A stretch of 8,296 nucleotides of DNA, taken from NCBI GenBank assembly GCA_030618905.1, contig JAUXCL010000099.1, positions 1 through 8,296 of the forward strand. Direction: 5' to 3'. Below the pieces are notes generated by a model that worked only from the letters and a program-made list of their open reading frames with translations, did not search any database and had not been told where the DNA came from. How positions within the stretch are numbered: the stretch's first letter is position 1; each line of letters starts with the position of its first letter. Of the stretch, positions 1 through 5,597 are shown piece after piece. Position numbers and translations under genes: made by a program. Source of the stretch: Bacteroidales bacterium (GTDB taxonomy: Bacteria; Bacteroidota; Bacteroidia; Bacteroidales; B18-G4).

Positions 1-1241
1 AGCAAAGGTCCATATGTATATCCGGCGATGGTGAATAACTTGGATATAACGGACTGGTCATTAATCGCCCTGAACAGGATAATTACAGCCAATACCGTGA
101 GCGAAACACCGATATGGACGAAATATCTTATTCTGATCCGTTGCTTCTCGCTGATGTCGTCCCTCTTCTGCAAACCCAGCATATCAATGCTGAATGAGGT
201 GGTCAATGCGGTAAGTGCACTGTCGGCACTGGAATAGGCAGCGGCAATCAAGCCAATGATGAAAACAACCCCTGCAAATGCGCCCAGGTGGTTCAGGGCA
301 ATGGTCGGAAAAAGATCATCACTCAATTCAGGAATTGCAATTCCCATTTTTCCCGCAAAAATGAACAATACGGCTCCCAGGAATAAGAATAGTAAGTTAA
401 CCGGCACAAGAGCTATAGCCAGCCAGTACATATTTTTCCTGGCGTCTTTCAGGTTGCGACAGCTCAGGTTCTTCTGCATCATATCCTGATCCAGTCCTGT
501 CATGACGATGGCGATAAACACCCCGGCCAGGAAATCTTTCAGGACGAAATGCTTATGTTGCCATTCAAAAAATGTGAGTTGTGATAAAGTGCTTTCCCGG
601 ACCATCCCCAGCAGCTCAGAGAGTGAAACATTGATACTGGATGCAATGACCAGGATGGTAATTAGCACAGACAAAAGCATAAAAGTCGTTTGTAACATAT
701 CCGTCCAGACAATGGTCTTGATCCCACCCCTGAAAGTATACAACATGATCAGGATGATAAAGCAGGTAACCGTTAACCAGAAAGGGATCCCCCAGGCATC
801 GAAAACGAACAACTGAAGCACATTTACCACCAGGAACATCCTGAATGATGCGCCAATAACCCTGGAAATTAAAAAGAAAAAAGCACCGGTTTTGTATGAC
901 CAAAAACCAAACCTTTGTTCAAGATAGGAGTAAATGGAGGTCAGCTGAAGCTTGTAGTATAGAGGCAGCAGCACATTGGCAATGATAATATAACCAAACA
1001 AATAGCCAATGACGATGATCATATAGGAGAAGTTGGTTGATCCAACATCCCCTGGTATGGAAATGAAGGTTACACCGGAAAGTGAAGCGCCAATCATTCC
1101 ATAGGCCACCACAAACCAGGGTGAAATACGGTCGCCGATAAAAAAAGAAGCATTGGATGACCTGCGCGCAGTAATCCAGGAGACAACGAATAATAATATC
1201 GTATAGAAAGAAAAACTAATAAATATTAAAGCAGGTGACAA
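1..1241 (-). CDS. Sodium:solute symporter (SSS/SLC5 family), 3' end cut off by the window
   Basis: This is an inner-membrane transporter of the SSS family, which couples Na+ entry to uptake of a small solute. The substrate cannot be read from sequence. The window holds 413 codons; family members usually have about 480-550 residues, so the C-terminus lies beyond base 1. No ATG precedes the first membrane helix in this frame: an in-frame TAA lies two codons upstream of a TTG at 1241-1239, so I take TTG as the start, giving MSPALIFISF, a typical N-terminus for this family. Visible landmarks are TM1 (about 3-23), the unwound-helix segment GASLSGVTFISIPG (51-64), RGGIKTIVWTD (171-181), GLDQDMMQKNLSC (249-261) and AAAYSSADSALTAL (333-346). 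In the last of these, the serines correspond to the Na+-site helix of vSGLT-like proteins. The gene begins 25 bp after the GmhB stop codon and is probably co-transcribed. A direct role in heptose metabolism is not evident. Confidence 0.9.
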   Translation of the reverse strand, partial: MSPALIFISFSFYTILLFVVSWITARRSSNASFFIGDRISPWFVVAYGMIGASLSGVTFISIPGDVGSTNFSYMIIVIGYLFGYIIIANVLLPLYYKLQLTSIYSYLEQRFGFWSYKTGAFFFLISRVIGASFRMFLVVNVLQLFVFDAWGIPFWLTVTCFIILIMLYTFRGGIKTIVWTDMLQTTFMLLSVLITILVIASSINVSLSELLGMVRESTLSQLTFFEWQHKHFVLKDFLAGVFIAIVMTGLDQDMMQKNLSCRNLKDARKNMYWLAIALVPVNLLFLFLGAVLFIFAGKMGIAIPELSDDLFPTIALNHLGAFAGVVFIIGLIAAAYSSADSALTALTTSFSIDMLGLQKRDDISEKQRIRIRYFVHIGVSLTVLAVIILFRAINDQSVISKLFTIAGYTYGPL

Positions 1242-1266
1242 TCTTTAATGAATTTGATGGCTATAA

Positions 1267-1818
1267 TTATGCTTTTATATTCGTGGCAAATGCCAGCAGG
1301 CTTTCAAATATGAAATCTGGTTCAAAATTATCAAATTGTTCTTTATGGCCGATAAAAACAGTGATCATCCCGAGTCTTTTGCCAAATTCGATATCATTCT
1401 CCGTATCTCCAACCATTACTGATTTCATAAAATCAAGCTCCGGGAACTCCTCTTTCGCTTTTAAGGCCATACCGGAATTTGGTTTACGGGTGATGTGCTT
1501 ATCCTGCTCCAGGTATGGACTGAAATATACAGCCTTGATTTGTGCACCTTGATTTTCGAGCTTCCGGATCATTTTATCATGCACGGATTGCAAATCATTT
1601 TCCGTCATCAAAGCTTTCCCAATTCCCTGCTGATTGGTCACGATAAATACCCTTCCGAACAAGCCGGATAAGATTTGAACAGCCCGGGGAACACCGGGCA
1701 GGAAAACGAATTCATCGGGGCGTGTGACATAACCATCAATGATGCGTTTATTGATCACACCATCCCGGTCAAGAAACAGGGACCAGCTTGCATCAATTAA
1801 GAATTCCTTCAAGGTCAT
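1267..1818 (-). CDS. gmhB: D-glycero-D-manno-heptose 1,7-bisphosphate 7-phosphatase, HAD-IIIA family (GmhB-type)
   Basis: It probably removes the 7-phosphate from D-glycero-D-manno-heptose 1,7-bisphosphate in the cytoplasm, between the HddA and HddC steps. HAD motifs are intact: FLDRDGVIN (15-23, with D17 as nucleophile and D19 as acid/base), VTNQQGIGKA (60-69), RKPNSGM (111-117, with K112) and MVGDTENDIEFG (136-147, with D138 and D142). The segment FSPYLEQDKHIT (99-110) occupies the place of the CxH...CxC zinc loop of classical GmhB, and the whole protein contains no cysteine, so it belongs to a zinc-less subtype. A longer reading from a TTG at 1851 is open, but the ATG at 1818 puts the N-terminus where homologues begin and gives 183 aa. 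That start overlaps the hddC 3' end by 26 bp, suggesting translational coupling. HAD-IIIA enzymes also include histidinol-phosphatases, but the neighbours favour heptose. Confidence 0.88.
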   Translation of the reverse strand: MTLKEFLIDASWSLFLDRDGVINKRIIDGYVTRPDEFVFLPGVPRAVQILSGLFGRVFIVTNQQGIGKALMTENDLQSVHDKMIRKLENQGAQIKAVYFSPYLEQDKHITRKPNSGMALKAKEEFPELDFMKSVMVGDTENDIEFGKRLGMITVFIGHKEQFDNFEPDFIFESLLAFATNIKA

Positions 1819-2500
1819 GTTGTGCTTTATTATAATCTTCAGGGATGCCAATATCCAGAAAATAGGATGAACAGGTCATGCCGAACATTGCGGATGATGT
1901 ATAATGCTTTTCAAAACAGTCTTTTTCGAGGGAAAACTTATCGGGCATGTTCAGCTGTTCAAAATAGGGCTTCCTGATCAGGTATACTCCACCATTGACG
2001 TACCCTGTGCCTGATCTGACACCTTTTTCGATAAAGCCGGTAACCCTCTTTTTCATATCAAACTCCACACATCCATATCGCTGAATATTATCGACATGGC
2101 TCAGTGCGATGATCACATCAGCTTCCTTTACACTCCGGTCATTGTACATTCTTCGCAGGTTGACATCGAAATAAGTATCCCCGTTCAGGACCAGTACGTA
2201 ATGTGAATTGATCTTCTTTAATGCCTGTTTGAAAGCGCCCCCGGTACCTAATGGTTCTGTTTCAACAGAATATTCAATTTTCAGGGAACCGTATTCATCT
2301 TTAAAATATTGTTGAATGATTTCCCGCTTATAACCAACTGCAAGCACCACTTTTTGAAGTCCCCAGGAGTTTAAATAGGAAAGCTGGTATTCAAGAAAGG
2401 GCCGTTCTATAACAGGTGCCATAACCTTGGGCAGTAACTTGATCACTCCCTTAAGTCTGCTGCCCTGCCCTCCTGCCAGTATGATCGCTTCCCTGATCAC
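1793..2500 (-). CDS. hddC: D-glycero-alpha-D-manno-heptose 1-phosphate guanylyltransferase (HddC-type nucleotidyltransferase)
   Basis: This 235-aa single-domain sugar nucleotidyltransferase probably uses GTP to turn heptose 1-phosphate into GDP-D-glycero-alpha-D-manno-heptose, the last step of the pathway, in the cytoplasm. The Rossmann-like NTP-transferase fold is marked by AGGQGSRL (9-16) with P24-K25, EPLGTGGA (82-89), the metal-binding NGDTYFD (106-112), FIEKG (156-160), NGGVY (169-173) and the C-terminal FLDIGIPEDY (214-223), which is typical of HddC and related mannose-1-phosphate enzymes. The start is a GTG at 2500-2498, whose last bases overlap the gmhA stop in a GTGA arrangement. The next in-frame methionine (27) would remove the nucleotide-binding loop, so GTG is well supported. 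Nucleotide preference (GTP rather than CTP, UTP or dTTP) is inferred from the accompanying gmhA, hddA and gmhB genes, not from a diagnostic residue. Confidence 0.87.
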   Translation of the reverse strand: MIREAIILAGGQGSRLKGVIKLLPKVMAPVIERPFLEYQLSYLNSWGLQKVVLAVGYKREIIQQYFKDEYGSLKIEYSVETEPLGTGGAFKQALKKINSHYVLVLNGDTYFDVNLRRMYNDRSVKEADVIIALSHVDNIQRYGCVEFDMKKRVTGFIEKGVRSGTGYVNGGVYLIRKPYFEQLNMPDKFSLEKDCFEKHYTSSAMFGMTCSSYFLDIGIPEDYNKAQHDLEGILN

Positions 2501-3072
2501 CTGGTGAAGAGCTTAGATTCGATAATTTCACAAATGATATGGCCGATCAAGATATGTGATTCCTGGATTCTTGGAATATCTTCCGAGGGCACCCTGATCA
2601 GCTGTTCGCAGAGGCCTTTCATCTTCCCTCCTGAAGCGCCTGTTAAACCAATCGTATGCATACCAATTTGTTTTGCGGTTTCAATGGCATTAATGATATT
2701 GGCTGAATTTCCGGAAGTAGACAGGGCAATCAGTACATCACCCTTTTTGCCTTTGGCCTGTACAAGCCTGGAGAAGATCTCATCAAAGCAATAATCATTG
2801 GCTACCGCTGTCAGGTAAGAAGTATTTACATGGAGCGCTTCAGCATACAAAGGGTCGCGATCGATATAAAATCGTCCGGATAATTCCGCTGAGAGATGCT
2901 GTGCATCAGCTGCACTTCCCCCATTACCACAGAACAACACCTTATTCTTTGACTTGAAAGCAGCAATGCAGATATCTGCTATGGCTTGTATACTGTTCAG
3001 TAAATCCTGGTCCTTGAGAAGCTCTTCTTTGACAGCAATGGACTTACTTATAATATCGCTTATATTGTTCAT
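2497..3072 (-). CDS. gmhA: Sedoheptulose 7-phosphate isomerase (phosphoheptose isomerase)
   Basis: It converts sedoheptulose 7-phosphate to D-glycero-D-manno-heptose 7-phosphate, the committed first step of heptose activation, in the cytoplasm. The 191-aa protein is a single SIS domain of normal GmhA length. The sequence shows FCGNGGSAADAQHLSAEL (47-64), LSTSGNSANI (118-127) and IQESHILIGH (169-178). The catalytic and zinc-binding residues of E. coli GmhA (His61, Glu65, Gln172, His180) are matched at H59, E63, Q170 and H178. The ATG at 3072 lies 9 bp after the nitroreductase stop, and the gene ends in a GTGA overlap with hddC, so nitroreductase, gmhA, hddC and gmhB form a tight transcription unit. 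No strong Shine-Dalgarno sequence precedes the start, as is common in Bacteroidota. Confidence 0.95.
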   Translation of the reverse strand: MNNISDIISKSIAVKEELLKDQDLLNSIQAIADICIAAFKSKNKVLFCGNGGSAADAQHLSAELSGRFYIDRDPLYAEALHVNTSYLTAVANDYCFDEIFSRLVQAKGKKGDVLIALSTSGNSANIINAIETAKQIGMHTIGLTGASGGKMKGLCEQLIRVPSEDIPRIQESHILIGHIICEIIESKLFTR

Positions 3073-3081
3073 TTTTTCAGG

Positions 3082-3606
3082 CTATGAGTGTTTCTCCCAT
3101 TTTACTATTTCTTCCAAAGGCTTTCTCTGGCTATTATGCCGATTCGGATCACCTTGATCGGCAGGGTATCCCAATGGCAGCAGCACAATAGGTTCGATGT
3201 GCTCCGGAAGCCCAAGGATTTCGGCACATAATTCTTTATCGAATGCACATACCCAGCAGGTCCCAAGTCCAAGGTCTGAAGCAGCCAGTGTCATGTGATC
3301 CACGGCAATGGCGATATCAATGTCGGTATGGTCCTTTTCATCTGAACCATGCCATGCCTGCTTGTGGTCTCCACAAATCGCGATCACTGCCGGAGCCGCA
3401 CGGATCCAATCCCGCTGATAGGTACCGCAGATTTTCTCCAGGTTTTCTTTTTCCCTGATCACAATGAATTCCCAGGGTTGCTTGTTGGCAGCTGAAGGTG
3501 CAATCCTACCGGCCTCCAGCACCTGCAGCAACTTTTCTTCCTCAATTTCCTTATCCTGGTATTTACGGGATGAATATCGGGATTTAGCCAGTTCTATAAA
3601 TTCCAT
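3082..3606 (-). CDS. Nitroreductase-family FMN oxidoreductase
   Basis: A 174-aa flavoprotein of the NADH-oxidase/nitroreductase superfamily. Members are usually homodimers that use FMN and NAD(P)H to reduce quinones, nitro compounds or other acceptors; the natural substrate here is unknown. Family motifs are SRYSSRKY (9-16, FMN phosphate contact), APSAANKQPWEFIVI (36-50), VDHMTLAASDLGLGTCWV (102-119) and the C-terminal LLPLGYPAD (142-150). The ATG at 3606 is preferred. An upstream TTG at 3627 keeps the frame open, but it would lie inside the candidate -7 promoter box (3625-3632) and add residues ahead of the usual family N-terminus. The gene leads the gmhA-hddC-gmhB group with only 9 bp before gmhA. 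No step of GDP-heptose synthesis needs this chemistry, so it may be a passenger or act in a later modification. Confidence 0.9.
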   Translation of the reverse strand: MEFIELAKSRYSSRKYQDKEIEEEKLLQVLEAGRIAPSAANKQPWEFIVIREKENLEKICGTYQRDWIRAAPAVIAICGDHKQAWHGSDEKDHTDIDIAIAVDHMTLAASDLGLGTCWVCAFDKELCAEILGLPEHIEPIVLLPLGYPADQGDPNRHNSQRKPLEEIVKWEKHS

Positions 3607-3624
3607 AATGATGGTTTTGATATA

Positions 3625-3632
3625 CAAATGTA
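3625..3632 (-). promoter_or_regulatory. Candidate Bacteroidota -7 promoter box for the nitroreductase-gmhA-hddC-gmhB group
   Basis: On the coding strand the sequence reads TACATTTG, an exact match to the Bacteroidota sigma-factor -7 consensus TAnnTTTG. It sits 18 bp upstream of the nitroreductase ATG, which would give a very short 5' leader. The -33 region has only a weak match (GTTTC about 14-18 bp upstream) and overlaps two GTTTCAC-like heptamers. Its position just after a gene end and ahead of a tight gene group supports the call; the box alone could occur by chance. Confidence 0.45.
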
Positions 3633-3643
3633 ATATTATTCAT

Positions 3644-3657
3644 GTGAAACGTGAAAT
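3644..3657. repeat. Two adjacent heptamers, GTGAAAC GTGAAAT
   Basis: Two 7-bp units with one mismatch lie in the same intergenic gap as the GTCACGC array, 24 bp away and out of phase with it. Their unit length matches that array, but the sequence differs. They overlap the region where a -33 element would fall for the candidate promoter at 3625-3632. With only two copies this could be chance. Confidence 0.4.
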
Positions 3658-3676
3658 GAAAAACCAGTTTGGAACA

Positions 3677-3708
3677 TTCTCGTCACGCGTCACGCATCAC
3701 GCGTCACT
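3677..3708. repeat. Heptamer array, copy 1 (GTCACGC unit, GTGACGC on the coding strand)
   Basis: After TTCTC (3677-3681) come GTCACGC (3682-3688), GTCACGC (3689-3695), ATCACGC (3696-3702) and a partial GTCAC (3703-3707). The 32-bp segment matches 5566-5597 at 31 of 32 positions, the only difference being A at 3696 against G at 5585. The array overlaps the 3' end of the methyltransferase gene, whose TGA stop (3706-3704) is made from repeat sequence. On the coding strand each unit contains TGA, and the 7-bp step places TGA in all three frames. I see no strong hairpin or U-tract, so it does not look like an intrinsic terminator. Confidence 0.85.
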
Positions 3709-4486
3709 TCTTTACAATGTAAAGATAATCCTCCGCTGTAATCTCCTCATAAGTGAGCAAGCCAAATCGTTCCACCAGTTCCGGATCCATCTGTTCTATG
3801 GATTTGTCGACATCAACCTCAAAACCGGCCTTTTCAAGCCGTTGGGGGTAGTCCAGTCCGTATTCCCTGACATGGTCTTTCTGGCCGAAGTGTTCTTCGC
3901 GGTCTTTTTCGGATGTAATGGAAGGGTCCTCATAGGTCAGGTCCCGTTTTATATTGATGGGCGACTGGATGATTCCCCAGCCACCTGCTTTTAAGACACG
4001 CTGCAGTTCTCTCATCGCTTTCAGGTCATCCTCAACATGTTCCATGGTATGATTGCAAAATACCACATCGAAAGTGTTTTCTTCAAAAGGGATATCATGT
4101 ACATCCATTTTCACTTTGGCCAGGGGAGATTCCAGGTCGGCCGTAATATAATCCAGGTTATTCAGTTTCTCGAAACGCTTGATAAAGCAATATTCAGGTG
4201 CAACGTGAAGGACTTTCAGAGGAGCAGAAAAGAAATTTGTCTTATCCTGCAGATATAGCCACATTAAACGATGCCGTTCTAATGACAGGCAATTTGGACA
4301 CAGGGCATTATCCCTGGTTTTAAACCTGCCATAAGGCAAGAATTTCCGGTATTTAGCCCCACAAACCGGGCAATTGACTTTGTTTCCCAGGTAAAAGAGA
4401 CCGATAATCCTGGAAAAAAAATGACTGACCCGGTTCAGGTAGCGGCGTGGTATGAATCGTGTTACTATGCGGATTATCGTTTTCAT
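3704..4486 (-). CDS. Class I SAM-dependent methyltransferase with N-terminal zinc ribbon
   Basis: A 260-aa predicted methyltransferase. A basic N-terminus is followed by two CxxC knuckles (C39/C42 in CPVC and C63/C66 in CPNC) that probably bind zinc, then a Methyltransf_11-like Rossmann domain. In that domain motif I is KVLHVAPE (91-98), which lacks the usual GxGxG. The acidic strand end is ITADLES (114-120), followed by MDVHDIPF (127-134), FDVVFCNHTMEHVED (139-153) and LKAGGWGIIQSP (165-176). The ATG overlaps the kinase stop as ATGA (4 bp), so the two proteins are probably translationally coupled. The TGA stop is supplied by heptamer array copy 1. Pairing with a heptose kinase suggests methylation of a heptose or of the glycan that contains it, but the acceptor cannot be read from sequence. 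Related zinc-ribbon methyltransferases occur in Bacteroidota surface-polysaccharide regions. Confidence 0.82.
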   Translation of the reverse strand: MKTIIRIVTRFIPRRYLNRVSHFFSRIIGLFYLGNKVNCPVCGAKYRKFLPYGRFKTRDNALCPNCLSLERHRLMWLYLQDKTNFFSAPLKVLHVAPEYCFIKRFEKLNNLDYITADLESPLAKVKMDVHDIPFEENTFDVVFCNHTMEHVEDDLKAMRELQRVLKAGGWGIIQSPINIKRDLTYEDPSITSEKDREEHFGQKDHVREYGLDYPQRLEKAGFEVDVDKSIEQMDPELVERFGLLTYEEITAEDYLYIVKK

Positions 4487-5505
4487 ATGCTCCAGCTTGT
4501 CAGCCCCGTATTCGTAAACTCATACCTATGCGGGATGCCGCCGAATTCGGCCAATGCCTTAACGACTTTATAGCGTGCATTATTGGGGCAATAGAAGATC
4601 ATGAAACCACCGCCACCGGCTCCGGATATCTTTCCTCCGAGGGCCCCGTTTAGAATAGCCGCTTCATAAATACTGTCAATTAAAGGATTGGAGATGCCCT
4701 GGGCCATGAGTTTCTTGTTTTCCCATCCGAAGTTGAGGATCTCTCCTATTTTATCCAGTTCTCCTTTTAAGATGGCCTCCTTCATCATGACAGCCTGTTC
4801 CTTTATCTTATGTGTGGCTTCCACCGAAGTGGCATCATTTTTTAGCACATTTTCTCTTTGCTGTTCAATGATATTGGATGAGAGGCGGCTTGTTTTGGTA
4901 TAATACAGGATGAGATTGTGGGCCAGTTCATTCAGATAACGGTACCTGATCCTCAGGGGATTCACAATTACCTTTTCATCCGCAAAGAATTCCATGAAAT
5001 TTACGCCACCAAATGTGGCAGCATACTGATCCTGTTTACCACCGGCCATCTGCAGGTCGACACGCTCAATTTCATAGGCCATCCGTGCCAGGTCATATTC
5101 CCCAAGGGGCAGGTTAAGCCATTCAGCAAAAGCGCCCAGTATCGCAACAACCAGGGTTGAGGAGGTTCCCAGGCCTGATCCCGGGGGTGCATCTACATAA
5201 GTTGATAATTCAAATGATAAGGGATGACGAGTGAATTCGCTGACCACCCTGTTGTAGATCCCTTTAAGCAAGATCAGGTTTTCGTCAATTTCCAGGCTTT
5301 CCACCGCCGGAAACTCGTACTTTTCACCATTGTCAACCGAATTCAGGATGATCTTGCCATCATCACGGGGAACGATTGTTGCATAAGCATACATGTTGAT
5401 GGTAGCATTCAGGATGGCGCCACCATACATGTCTGAATATGGCGTTACATCAGATCCGCCTCCTGCCAGGCCTATTCTTAATGGGGCTTTACTGCGTACA
5501 ATCAT
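4483..5505 (-). CDS. hddA: D-glycero-alpha-D-manno-heptose 7-phosphate kinase (HddA-type GHMP kinase)
   Basis: This 340-aa cytoplasmic GHMP-family sugar kinase probably phosphorylates C1 of D-glycero-D-manno-heptose 7-phosphate to give the alpha-1,7-bisphosphate, the step that commits heptose to the GDP route rather than the ADP route. The sequence shows the N-terminal SKAPLRIGLAGGGSDV (5-20), the ATP-binding PPGSGLGTSST (107-117), the GKQDQYAATFGG segment (156-167) and the C-terminal GKISGAGGGG loop (291-300), all in the usual order and length for HddA. The ATG at 5505 gives the expected N-terminus with few spare residues. The gene follows heptamer array copy 2 after a gap and overlaps the methyltransferase start by 4 bp. 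Fucose and related sugar kinases share this fold; the presence of gmhA, gmhB and hddC in the window makes heptose the best substrate guess. Confidence 0.88.
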   Translation of the reverse strand: MIVRSKAPLRIGLAGGGSDVTPYSDMYGGAILNATINMYAYATIVPRDDGKIILNSVDNGEKYEFPAVESLEIDENLILLKGIYNRVVSEFTRHPLSFELSTYVDAPPGSGLGTSSTLVVAILGAFAEWLNLPLGEYDLARMAYEIERVDLQMAGGKQDQYAATFGGVNFMEFFADEKVIVNPLRIRYRYLNELAHNLILYYTKTSRLSSNIIEQQRENVLKNDATSVEATHKIKEQAVMMKEAILKGELDKIGEILNFGWENKKLMAQGISNPLIDSIYEAAILNGALGGKISGAGGGGFMIFYCPNNARYKVVKALAEFGGIPHRYEFTNTGLTSWSI

Positions 5506-5542
5506 CTAATTGTAAAAGTATCTATACTGAATAAATATATGT

Positions 5543-5597
5543 GTTGTCAGTTGTCTGTTGTCAGTTTCTCGTCACGCGTCACGCGTCACGCGTCACT
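5543..5597. repeat. Heptamer array, copy 2: GTTGTCA-type units running in phase into GTCACGC units
   Basis: Successive 7-bp units are GTTGTCA (5543-5549), GTTGTCT (5550-5556), GTTGTCA (5557-5563), GTTTCTC (5564-5570), then three GTCACGC units (5571-5591) and a partial GTCAC (5592-5596). The 7-bp phase is kept across the change of unit sequence. Positions 5566-5597 match copy 1 (3677-3708) at 31 of 32 bases. The array overlaps the 3' end of the GT4 gene: its last codons (S, D, A) and its TGA stop are repeat sequence. No hairpin followed by a T-tract is visible on the coding strand. Confidence 0.88.

Noticed and set aside
616..903. 95-aa minus-strand open frame inside the symporter
   Set aside because: It is an out-of-frame shadow of the symporter, which shows clear family motifs in its own frame.
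1819..1851. Longer GmhB reading starting at TTG 1851 (11 extra residues)
   Set aside because: It deepens the overlap with hddC to 59 bp, uses a rare start and adds residues before the normal family N-terminus; ATG at 1818 fits better.
3607..3627. Longer nitroreductase reading starting at TTG 3627
   Set aside because: The TTG lies inside the candidate -7 promoter box, and the ATG at 3606 gives the usual family N-terminus.
3677..3708. Heptamer array as an intrinsic terminator
   Set aside because: The units are direct repeats; the only hairpin is CGCG-TGA-CGCG with a 4-bp stem, and no T-tract follows on the coding strand.
3464..3994. 176-aa plus-strand open frame across the nitroreductase, the gap and the methyltransferase
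   Set aside because: It is antisense to two well-supported genes, runs through the repeat only because GTCACGC has no stops on that strand, and has no recognisable motif.
5532..5539. Possible promoter box TATATTTA on the coding strand upstream of hddA
   Set aside because: The last base departs from TAnnTTTG, no TTG or TTTG -33 element is visible at the right distance, and the region is simply AT-rich.
3677..5597. The two arrays as a CRISPR array or insertion-sequence ends
   Set aside because: There are no regularly spaced repeat-spacer units, no transposase and no inverted terminal repeats; the arrays are direct, 7-bp periodic and lie 1.9 kb apart.
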